The notes beneath the pieces were generated by a model. That model saw nothing but the letters and a program-made list of their open reading frames with translations, had not been told where the DNA came from and searched no databases. A stretch of 7,227 nt of DNA, taken from NCBI GenBank assembly GCA_001820675.1, contig MHQO01000013.1, positions 10,722 through 17,948 on the forward strand, written 5' to 3'. Positions 1 to 4,918 of this stretch are shown one piece after another. Position numbers and translations under genes: made by a program. How positions within the stretch are numbered: the first letter of the stretch is position 1; the number at the start of each line of letters is the position of its first letter. The DNA comes from Candidatus Sungbacteria bacterium RIFCSPLOWO2_01_FULL_47_10. Lineage in GTDB: Bacteria > Patescibacteriota > Minisyncoccia > Sungbacterales > GWA2-42-14.

Positions 1-491
1 AACGCAAGCTCAAGCTTGGGAGACGCGGCGGAATTTGTTTCAAGATATATCGACCTTTGCGCAAGCCCCCCCCCGGAAGGGCCGTGTGCGGCCGGATCGA
101 ATACTGCCTCAACAATCGCTTTCTTGCCCGGCGCAACTTCAATCCGTGTCCTCGACGGCCCGCTATGGCCCGGCATCCCGAATTCACCATATGTCTTTCC
201 GTCACTGTCAATAACGGACGCAACCGTGCACATGCAGGAGGTATAGACCTTTTCTATGACCACCGGCTCCTCTCCATCATTCTGGACCTCAAACCTGTGG
301 GACACCGTGCCGTTTTTCATTGAAATCGTGCTGAAATCAAAGATGCGTTCCGGCGCCGTCAAAGCGCCAGCCGAATATGCCGTCGATTTCGAACCGCCGC
401 CGCTTTCCTGCGTGGCAATAAGCGAAACGATGCCGATAAGGAATAAGATTCCGATTATCAACAGTATGATATTTTTGTTTTTCAGTTTCAT
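1..491 (-). CDS. DUF1573 family exported protein, C-terminus cut by window edge
   Basis: The reading frame is open from the ATG at 491 to the left edge (163 codons visible, no stop), so the gene is partial at its 3' end. Residues about 7-25 form one hydrophobic segment followed by a Gly/Ser-rich stretch, which fits a signal anchor with the rest outside the membrane. The remainder matches the DUF1573 pattern: a 'FDFSTISMKNGTVSHRFEV' type opening strand, the hallmark TSCMCT near residue 90, an 'APGKKAIVEAVFDPAAHGP' block near 125-143, and a 'LETNS...PKLEL' ending. This is an Ig/ASH-like beta-sandwich family of unknown molecular role. The two Cys of SCMC could bind metal or form a disulfide; that is inference. 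A run of nine G in the coding strand (66-74) encodes Gly-Gly-Gly inside the HGPSGGG segment. It lies 91 nt downstream of the small Cys/His membrane protein, with a hairpin between them. No strong Shine-Dalgarno precedes the ATG. Confidence 0.85.
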   Translation of the reverse strand, partial: MKLKNKNIILLIIGILFLIGIVSLIATQESGGGSKSTAYSAGALTAPERIFDFSTISMKNGTVSHRFEVQNDGEEPVVIEKVYTSCMCTVASVIDSDGKTYGEFGMPGHSGPSRTRIEVAPGKKAIVEAVFDPAAHGPSGGGLAQRSIYLETNSAASPKLELA

Positions 492-508
492 TTTTTTAAT
501 ACCAAAAT

Positions 509-532
509 ACCCGTTCATGTGTTTGAACGGGT
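509..532 (-). terminator. 9-bp perfect hairpin between two minus-strand genes
   Basis: A 9-nt arm (ACCCGTTCA) and its exact complement are separated by a 6-nt loop. On the minus strand the hairpin is followed by an only moderately T-rich stretch (ATTTTGGTATT), and the DUF1573 ATG begins 17 nt beyond it. It could be a weak terminator or attenuator between the Cys/His membrane gene and the DUF1573 gene, or a structure controlling translation of the latter. The stem is clear; the role is uncertain. Confidence 0.45.
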
Positions 533-582
533 GCATGATACGAATACGAATAATTATTTATTGATGAAACCGCCTGAATATA

Positions 583-1023
583 TCAGGAGGCCTCATGCAC
601 CCGGATGAGACAATGCCCATCCTCAGTGCGAACGAGCGAAAGCCAACGAAGAAACCGCCTTTTTGAAATAAGAGCAAATTCGGATTCTTGCGCCTCAATC
701 TGCGCATAGGATATTGGGGGTGCGACATGAAGAAATTTTGAAAAAAATAGAAATGCAAAAAAGAGAAGAGCGAGAAGCGTCCAAAAAGAAGAAGCCGCCT
801 CGATTGCGGACTGCATAAAACTCTGCAATCCGCCGATATGATGAAGGGCGACAGCAAGAATCCCTCCGGATGGAGGACAATTTCCGCCGGACATCAAAGA
901 AATCGGGCAGTCATGGCCTCCTTCGGCATGGCTCATGAAGCCGGACCCAAAAAAACCAAAACCGCCTACGGTGAGCAAGCCGAGAATAAGAAACGGTGCA
1001 AGAATTTTTGACTTTACCATCAT
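583..1023 (-). CDS. Small two-TM membrane protein with Cys/His cluster, unknown function
   Basis: A 146-residue protein that I cannot assign to a named family. Residues about 7-26 are hydrophobic (first membrane segment or signal anchor). A short extracytoplasmic segment then holds His32, His37, Cys39, Cys49, His61 and His62, with both Cys followed by Pro (DCP, NCPP). A second membrane segment spans about 78-96, and the tail is basic then polar. The HxxxxHxC...C...HH arrangement suggests metal binding or a redox pair, by inference only. From memory, small proteins with a similar 'CP...C' segment between two membrane helices are common in Parcubacteria. The ATG at 1023 is preferred over the adjacent one at 1020 because a GAGGTG ribosome site (1033-1038) sits 9 nt upstream. 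The start lies 3 nt after the DUF167 stop, so the two are surely co-transcribed. The DUF1573 gene follows. The last ~15 residues are polar and may be a poorly conserved tail. Confidence 0.75.
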   Translation of the reverse strand: MMVKSKILAPFLILGLLTVGGFGFFGSGFMSHAEGGHDCPISLMSGGNCPPSGGILAVALHHIGGLQSFMQSAIEAASSFWTLLALLFFAFLFFSKFLHVAPPISYAQIEAQESEFALISKRRFLRWLSLVRTEDGHCLIRVHEAS

Positions 1024-1026
1024 GCG

Positions 1027-1245
1027 TTATGACACCTCGATTATTTTTTTTCTTCCCCCCTGCCCCGATCGTATGCAAAAACGCGATGGAGCAATATCAA
1101 AAAATTTCGCCAATGCCTGTATAACGGCATCATTCGCGCGCCCTTGAACCGGGGATTCTTTTACCGCGACGACGAGATGAGTATCATCAATTTTTTTAAC
1201 CGATTCGTGTCTCGATCGCGGCTTTACCGATACGAATAATCTCAT
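1027..1245 (-). CDS. DUF167 family protein (YggU-like)
   Basis: A 72-residue protein matching the DUF167/YggU family along its whole length. It has the N-terminal 'VSVKPRSR' strand, the 'VVAVKESPVQGRANDAVI' block (family core of the type VK.PPveGkAN), an 'ALAKFFDIAPSR' helix, and the C-terminal 'IRSGQGGRKKIIEV' strand (family SG..sR.K.v.i). The length is normal for a minimal bacterial member. The family is widespread and structurally known as a small alpha/beta fold, but its biochemical role is unsettled. The start ATG at 1245 gives the family-typical N-terminus; only a weak GAG-type ribosome site precedes it. It is the first of a tight pair with the Cys/His membrane protein (3-nt gap). The 104 nt upstream contains no convincing promoter, so transcription may come from the promoter before 1790. 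Confidence 0.88.
   Translation of the reverse strand: MRLFVSVKPRSRHESVKKIDDTHLVVAVKESPVQGRANDAVIQALAKFFDIAPSRFCIRSGQGGRKKIIEVS
1033..1038 (-). promoter_or_regulatory. Ribosome binding site deciding the 1023 start
   Basis: GAGGTG on the minus strand lies inside the 3' end of the DUF167 gene, 9 nt before the ATG at 1023 and 12 nt before the second ATG at 1020. The spacing favours the first ATG. Confidence 0.6.
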
Positions 1246-1349
1246 ATCTCAAGGGAATTAATCCGTTTTTCTCAACAGCGCTTTTCCGGTTAATCGTGAT
1301 AGTCATGCGGGCACACGAAAAACTGCAGGGGGTGCGTAATGTCGCAAGA

Positions 1350-1790
1350 TTATGAGTTGTCTTCGTCTTCAGTGCTGTTCAGTCTTTTTTTTGTTTTTTT
1401 CAGCCACACGTCTTCTTCAGAAGAGAGTGTATCTTGTTTTTTCCTCATGCGCGGTTCTTTGTGAGAGCCGCGATGGAAAAACGCCAAAAGCGGTTCCCAT
1501 ACGGGACTAAGCACGCGCACCGACGCACTCTTTGCGGCATGAAGCGCGAGCGCCAGCTTTTGTACTAACAGTATTCCGAAAAACACAAATCCAAGAACGG
1601 GGAGAAAAATAATGAACACAAGACCGAACAAGGGACCGAGTATAAAAAATAACGATTGAGGCACCCTGCGATATGTGTTATGCTCCGTTCCGGGCAAGCG
1701 CTCGCCTTCACCGGCCGATACAAGCAGACACCGCCTGATGTTGAAATACATGCCTTGACGAACGCATTCGGTTCCCGTAAACCGCTTCAT
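1350..1790 (-). CDS. Small membrane protein of unknown function
   Basis: A 146-residue protein I do not recognise. A polar N-terminal 44 residues, ending in a Thr-Glu-His-Asn-Thr-Tyr-Arg-Arg-Val-Pro stretch, leads into a long hydrophobic region at about 47-78 that is rich in Phe, Leu, Ile and Gly. That is long enough for two short helices or a re-entrant hairpin, with Pro-containing turns at GPLFG and LPVLG. An amphipathic segment follows (about 79-105), then a highly charged Lys/Glu/Asp tail (about 110-146). The tail is probably cytoplasmic by the positive-inside rule, because it contains several Arg/Lys clusters. The ATG at 1790 is chosen because AAGGAG (1800-1805) sits 9 nt upstream; an internal Met at residue 14 lacks such a site. 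A candidate promoter lies at 1880-1908. It is 104 nt upstream of DUF167 on the same strand and may head that transcription unit. Confidence 0.7.
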   Translation of the reverse strand: MKRFTGTECVRQGMYFNIRRCLLVSAGEGERLPGTEHNTYRRVPQSLFFILGPLFGLVFIIFLPVLGFVFFGILLVQKLALALHAAKSASVRVLSPVWEPLLAFFHRGSHKEPRMRKKQDTLSSEEDVWLKKTKKRLNSTEDEDNS

Positions 1791-1799
1791 GGATACTCA

Positions 1800-1805
1800 C
1801 TCCTT
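1800..1805 (-). promoter_or_regulatory. Strong Shine-Dalgarno for the 1790 start
   Basis: AAGGAG on the minus strand with a 9-nt spacer to the ATG at 1790. It is the clearest ribosome binding site in the window and fixes this start. Confidence 0.7.
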
Positions 1806-1879
1806 TTTCTGCGGTTTTTTGCCTATAAAGAACTATTTATATGTATATGACAGCGGCACGCTAACGCACCCCCGCATGT

Positions 1880-1908
1880 AGTATATATCTATTCAAGATT
1901 ACGCGCAA
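1880..1908 (-). promoter_or_regulatory. Candidate promoter for the 1350-1790 gene and possibly the genes after it
   Basis: On the minus strand, TTGCGC (1903-1908) and TATACT (1880-1885) are separated by exactly 17 nt, a vegetative-sigma arrangement with a good -10 and a partial -35. Initiation would be near 1873, giving a leader of about 80 nt. It lies just beyond the pyrD stop codon (1918), so the downstream genes can be transcribed independently of pyrD. No clear intrinsic terminator is visible after pyrD. Confidence 0.5.
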
Positions 1909-1917
1909 CTTAAAACC

Positions 1918-3024
1918 CTATCGCAGGGTACCAACCGCCTGGCCCAATGACGCATATCCGTCACGGCGCAACAGTGCTGCAAGGCCGCGGTTAATCTCGC
2001 CTATCAACTGCGGACCATCGAAAACTATCCCCGTAATAAGTTCCACGAGATTTGCTCCCAATCTGATTTTTCGATATGCATCTTCGGCGCTGAAAATACC
2101 CCCGCATCCGATAATGGCAAATGTCCTTCCGGGAAAATGATATGCAAGCCGAATAAGCTCGTTTGAGCGCCGTTCCGTGGGCTTCCCGCTAAAATTACCC
2201 TTTGGAAATTTCATCACTTCTTCCCGAACCAACGAAGGATCCTGCTTGTTTTTCTGCAAATTGCCGAATATGACGGCGCTGACCGGATGATCTGATACGA
2301 CGCGAAGCAGTGAGCCAATTTCGTGATCGCTTTTATCAATCGGCATTTTTATCCAAAGAGGCTTTGTAAGATTCGAAGCACATACCGCATTGAGAAGCGA
2401 ATGGAAATATTCGGGATCATAAAACGATATGTTTCCGCGCAAATTCGGACAACTGATATTCAGTTCATAATAACTGAAGGGCGCTTGTGACTGTTCCGCT
2501 TTTTCGAACGCGCTTACAATATCGAATTGCGCCTGTTCAATGGTGGCGATACCGGCTGAATTCGTCTGTCCGATACTGATTCCCACAGGAAACGAAAACT
2601 CGGTATTTTTAAATTTTTCAAGTATGCAATCAATGCCGGGATTCCGAAAACCCTTATTCACCATAAGAGAACGCGACCGCACCAGGCGTCCGAGGCGAGG
2701 AGGGTCATTCCCCTCGCATGGCATGTTGGTAATGGTTCCTACGGTTTCAAATCCGAATCCGAGGCATGGTGCGATACGCGTCAGTCTCGCCTCATAGTCA
2801 AAACCGGCGGCAAGGCCAACCGGATTTGAAAAATGTATTCCACTGACGTTCTGTGAAAGCTCAGGATATTGAATTCCCGTTACTCCGGAAATCGTTTTTC
2901 GCGCGATGCGTGATTCGCCCAACCTCTCACCAAAACGAATTGCGGACACATGCACCGATTCCGGATTAAAACAAAACAACAATTTCTTGAGAAACCTTCG
3001 ATAGATAAAGCCCAGTGAATGCAT
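1918..3024 (-). CDS. pyrD: Dihydroorotate dehydrogenase, class-2-like, with Cys in the active-site motif
   Basis: Oxidises dihydroorotate to orotate, the fourth step of UMP synthesis; class 2 enzymes are membrane-associated and pass electrons to quinone. The frame opens at an ATG at 3090 (390 aa). The start at 3024 (368 aa) is preferred because it gives the usual class 2 N-terminus, a short amphipathic helix ending in F-N-P-E-S-V-H, and because AAAAGGGG precedes it. The 3090 start (GGAAG upstream) remains possible. Motifs, numbered from 3090: NPVGLAAGF (89-97), GFGFETVGTIT (111-121), MVNKGFRNPG (143-152), NISCPNL (211-217), IKMP (247-250), NFSGKP (299-304, class 2 GGLSG.P), IIGCGGI (326-332), and a DGP..I..I tail helix. 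Two departures from textbook class 2 are visible: Cys214 where E. coli and human have the Ser base, and Tyr99 where they have the Lys of G-F-D-K. It follows the cupredoxin gene on the same strand. Confidence 0.9.
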   Translation of the reverse strand: MHSLGFIYRRFLKKLLFCFNPESVHVSAIRFGERLGESRIARKTISGVTGIQYPELSQNVSGIHFSNPVGLAAGFDYEARLTRIAPCLGFGFETVGTITNMPCEGNDPPRLGRLVRSRSLMVNKGFRNPGIDCILEKFKNTEFSFPVGISIGQTNSAGIATIEQAQFDIVSAFEKAEQSQAPFSYYELNISCPNLRGNISFYDPEYFHSLLNAVCASNLTKPLWIKMPIDKSDHEIGSLLRVVSDHPVSAVIFGNLQKNKQDPSLVREEVMKFPKGNFSGKPTERRSNELIRLAYHFPGRTFAIIGCGGIFSAEDAYRKIRLGANLVELITGIVFDGPQLIGEINRGLAALLRRDGYASLGQAVGTLR

Positions 3025-3100
3025 AATACCCCTTTTCATGATATGCGCCGACCATGGCGCATGTACCGGGATTTCATAGAATAAACGCATTTTTTCTTCC

Positions 3101-3138
3101 GGTGGAAAAACGGGAGGCGGTCTGCGAACCCTTCCACC
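3101..3138 (-). repeat. Inverted repeat between the cupredoxin gene and pyrD
   Basis: GGTGGAA (3101-3107) is complementary to TTCCACC (3132-3138), with an inner GGG/CCC pair (3112-3114, 3129-3131). On the minus strand the stem begins directly after the cupredoxin stop codon and ends just before the GGAAG that precedes the ATG at 3090. There is no U-tract, so it is not a standard terminator. It could be an RNA stem at the gene junction or chance. Confidence 0.3.
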
Positions 3139-4062
3139 CTATTCAACAATAAGCTTTCCTGCCATGCCGAACTGACGGTGCGAGCCAACACTGCAGTAGT
3201 ACTCGAATGTTCCCGCCGTATCCGCGATAAACTCTACCGATGTTTTTTGGCCGGTATTGACCCTGCTTGTTTTTGCATTGAACTCGTCAACCACCCAATC
3301 ATGAAACCCTTCAACACTGCTCAAATCAATCCGCACTCTAGCCCCCCTTTTAACGCGTATTTCTTTTTTCGAAAAAGAAAAATTCCTTGCGTCAATGTTG
3401 AATGTTTTGATCTCTTCCGTCATACCGGTCTCTCCCTCCATCACGCCGCCCCCCTCCGTCATTTCACCCGATTCCATTTTTGCGCGATCATTCATCATTG
3501 CCTCGCCGGTATCCATTATTGCGTCCGCAGAAATATCGCCGCATGCAACATACGTCTTCAAATCTTCGGCTGACGTATGGACATTGATGGCAAGCGGCAG
3601 ACCGTTCAATATGTCCTCTACAGGAACCGAAAGCTGTGTTACCGAATTTCCCTCAACGACGCTCGTCAGCGGATATTTCACCGCGCCCGGACTGGGACAT
3701 GCGCCACCATGGATGTGCGCCGGCTGGGAAACAAGCGATTTCATGCCTTCCAGTTTAATTGTCACCTTTGCCTTCCCTCCGGCATCCCCAATCCACACCT
3801 CTCCCGTTTGTCCGGAATCGTTTTGTTCCACAAGTTTAATGACGTAGGTTTCGTGTCTCATCATCTCCCCGCGCTCATTTCTGATTTCCTGAAGTCTTGC
3901 CTCTCCTTCGCGTAGCGCTTTCTCCTGAAGGTCTCGCGCTTTTTTTGCCTGCTGTTTAACCGCATAATACGATACCCCGCCCCCGCCGAGTGCGAGTGCG
4001 ATAATGATAAGGACTATCGGAAGCCCTATTCCTTTTTGAAACATTCGTGTATTCGCGTGCAT
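3139..4062 (-). CDS. Membrane-anchored CHRD/SOD-like + cupredoxin (type 1 copper) fusion
   Basis: 307 residues from the ATG at 4062. The N-terminus (a short basic stretch, then 'KGIGLPIVLIIIALAL') is a signal anchor resembling pilin-type leaders; a basic/Glu-rich helical stretch follows (about 36-68). Residues about 72-178 form a CHRD or Cu/Zn-SOD-like beta domain with HIHGGAC (His116, His118, Cys122), INVH (His162) and YVACGDI (Cys174), so a Cys122-Cys174 disulfide is plausible. A Met/Glu/Gly-rich linker (about 180-216) joins it to a C-terminal plastocyanin-like domain (about 217-307). That domain carries the full type 1 copper set: His254 in GFHDW, then Cys290, His295 and Met300 in YYCSVGSHRQFGM. 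Such proteins carry electrons or bind copper outside the membrane; the partner is unknown. The frame extends to a TTG at 4137, but the likely promoter lies inside that extension. Met7 (4044) is an alternative start. No good Shine-Dalgarno precedes either. Confidence 0.88.
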   Translation of the reverse strand: MHANTRMFQKGIGLPIVLIIIALALGGGGVSYYAVKQQAKKARDLQEKALREGEARLQEIRNERGEMMRHETYVIKLVEQNDSGQTGEVWIGDAGGKAKVTIKLEGMKSLVSQPAHIHGGACPSPGAVKYPLTSVVEGNSVTQLSVPVEDILNGLPLAINVHTSAEDLKTYVACGDISADAIMDTGEAMMNDRAKMESGEMTEGGGVMEGETGMTEEIKTFNIDARNFSFSKKEIRVKRGARVRIDLSSVEGFHDWVVDEFNAKTSRVNTGQKTSVEFIADTAGTFEYYCSVGSHRQFGMAGKLIVE

Positions 4063-4093
4063 AGTTTTAAGGGGTATTACAAATAATATATAT

Positions 4094-4122
4094 ATCCTAT
4101 CCGTATTCCGGAGAACGTGCAA
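4094..4122 (-). promoter_or_regulatory. Candidate promoter of the cupredoxin fusion gene
   Basis: On the minus strand, TTGCAC (4117-4122) and TAGGAT (4094-4099) are spaced 17 nt apart, with an A/T-rich stretch following. Initiation near 4087 would place the ATG at 4062 about 25 nt downstream and would exclude the TTG at 4137 as the start. The spacer carries one copy of the shared 11-base element. Confidence 0.5.
4105..4115 (-). promoter_or_regulatory. Shared promoter element, minus-strand copy
   Basis: Reads TTCTCCGGAAT on the minus strand, starting one base after the -35 hexamer of the cupredoxin promoter. It matches the plus-strand element at 4191-4201 at 10 of 11 positions, in inverted orientation. 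It is a possible binding site for a common regulator of both divergent genes. Confidence 0.35.
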
Positions 4123-4185
4123 ATCACCACAAAGCAATCATTAAAAAAATTCTTCAAGCATTTTGAACCGGAACAGATTATTATT

Positions 4186-4217
4186 TTGACTTCTCCGGCA
4201 TTTGCTCCTACTATAAT
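4186..4217 (+). promoter_or_regulatory. Candidate promoter of the CbiX-like lipoprotein gene
   Basis: TTGACT (4186-4191) is followed 17 nt later by TACTAT (4209-4214); an overlapping perfect TATAAT lies at 4212-4217 but would give a 20-nt spacer. Either way initiation falls at about 4220-4225, at or beyond the ATG at 4220. This argues for translation from the ATG at 4253. Confidence 0.55.
4191..4201 (+). promoter_or_regulatory. Shared promoter element, plus-strand copy
   Basis: TTCTCCGGCAT overlaps the last base of the -35 box of the lipoprotein promoter. It is the inverted partner of the element at 4105-4115 and occupies nearly the same place relative to its own -35 box. Confidence 0.35.
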
Positions 4218-4252
4218 ATATGAAAAAATTGCACCTTAACAATGGGGGGTAC

Positions 4253-4918
4253 ATGAAGCCCTTTTGTAAATCGCGGGATATCCTTGCCCTCGTCGTTCTC
4301 TTCCTCATTTTTACGGTCGCAGGATGCGGCGTAAAACCGTCATCCTGCCCGGAATCAGACTTGATGCGGAATAGTAAAGATTCGGAACTCGGCATTATCG
4401 TTCTTGCGCACGGATCAACCGAGGAATGGAATGATCGGGTAAGGTCGGCGGTAGACGCGGTAAAAGGCAGTCATAAAACAATGGTCGTCTTCGGCATGGG
4501 GGACGCAGAAACAATTCAGAAAGCATCATATAAGTTATATGCGGATGGCGCAAAAGCAATCATTATTATTCCATTTTTTATCTCAAGCCACAGTGAAATG
4601 TACCGCCAGATAGAATATGTTCTCGGAATACGCAAGGAGCCGGATGTTCTTTTTTCGCTGATGATGGAACGGATGGCACATTCCTCTCACACTCGCCGAT
4701 ATGCCAGCACGGAACAGAAACCATTCAACCCGGAGGCTCGTGCGGAATTCCCAATTCCGTACGCAGTGATGGGCCCGATAGATTTTTCATACCAATTTAC
4801 AATAATACTCTCTGACCGTCTTTCTGCGGTGAGTAAAAAAAATGACGGAAAAAAAAACAAGCGTATTTTTGATCGCTCACGGACCTGTTACCGAGAACGA
4901 TACCGGCGCATGGCTTGA
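4253..4918 (+). CDS. Lipoprotein with N-terminal CbiX-like lobe (first half of a split two-lobe protein)
   Basis: From the ATG at 4253 the N-terminus is a typical lipoprotein signal: basic start, hydrophobic core (10-22) and lipobox Val-Ala-Gly-Cys with the lipidated Cys at 25. The body resembles the CbiX/sirohydrochlorin chelatase fold. It has 'GIIVLAHGSTEEWN' (His53, the catalytic-type His of the first strand), 'YADGAKAIIIIPFFISSHSE' with a second His (His113), and a 'PIDFSYQFTIILSDRL' segment before the domain end. CbiX enzymes insert cobalt, or relatives other metals, into sirohydrochlorin. A surface-anchored copy may bind or deliver metal or tetrapyrrole instead (inference). After Lys-Lys at the A8 tract (4835-4842) the frame runs into an Arg/Lys-rich stretch with no family similarity up to the TGA at 4916-4918. 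The matching C-lobe continues in another frame from 4842. The ATG at 4220 is in frame but coincides with the predicted transcription start, so 4253 is preferred. Confidence 0.78.
   Translation: MKPFCKSRDILALVVLFLIFTVAGCGVKPSSCPESDLMRNSKDSELGIIVLAHGSTEEWNDRVRSAVDAVKGSHKTMVVFGMGDAETIQKASYKLYADGAKAIIIIPFFISSHSEMYRQIEYVLGIRKEPDVLFSLMMERMAHSSHTRRYASTEQKPFNPEARAEFPIPYAVMGPIDFSYQFTIILSDRLSAVSKKNDGKKNKRIFDRSRTCYRERYRRMA
4828..4833 (+). promoter_or_regulatory. Possible internal ribosome site before the 4842 ATG
   Basis: GGTGAG lies 8 nt upstream of the ATG at 4842 and is complementary to the UCACC part of the 16S 3' end. It would allow the C-lobe to be made as a separate, translationally coupled protein rather than by frameshifting. 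Confidence 0.35.
4835..4857 (+). other. A8 and A9 homopolymer tracts at the frame junction
   Basis: Eight A (4835-4842) and nine A (4849-4857) lie 6 nt apart exactly where the coding signal moves from one frame to another. Removing one A from either tract joins the two CbiX-like lobes into a continuous reading frame of 339 residues. Candidates are polymerase slippage, ribosomal frameshifting, a true mutation or an assembly error. Confidence 0.6.

Noticed and set aside
256..564. 102-codon plus-strand ORF across the left end
   Set aside because: Antisense to the DUF1573 frame, which has clear family motifs; no similarity of its own.
573..587. Second small hairpin (CCTGA-N5-TCAGG) at the end of the Cys/His membrane gene
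   Set aside because: Only 5 bp, with no T-tract on the minus strand; too weak to call a terminator.
1246..1349. Promoter search upstream of the DUF167 gene
   Set aside because: Only poor matches to -35/-10 boxes at wrong spacing; nothing supportable.
2540..2797. 85-codon plus-strand ORF
   Set aside because: Antisense within pyrD, with no recognisable domain.
3395..3847. 150-codon plus-strand ORF
   Set aside because: It lies antisense to the cupredoxin fusion gene, shows no family features, and has Ser/Pro-rich composition typical of a shadow frame.
4063..4137. Extension of the cupredoxin gene to a TTG at 4137
   Set aside because: The extension contains the likely promoter (4094-4122), adds unrelated residues ahead of a normal signal anchor, and uses a rare start codon.
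4220..4252. ATG at 4220 as start of the CbiX-like lipoprotein
   Set aside because: It coincides with the predicted transcription start and adds 11 residues before a complete lipoprotein signal.
4141..4395. 84-codon minus-strand ORF over the divergent promoter
   Set aside because: Overlaps the lipoprotein signal sequence and the promoter region; no domain and no ribosome site.
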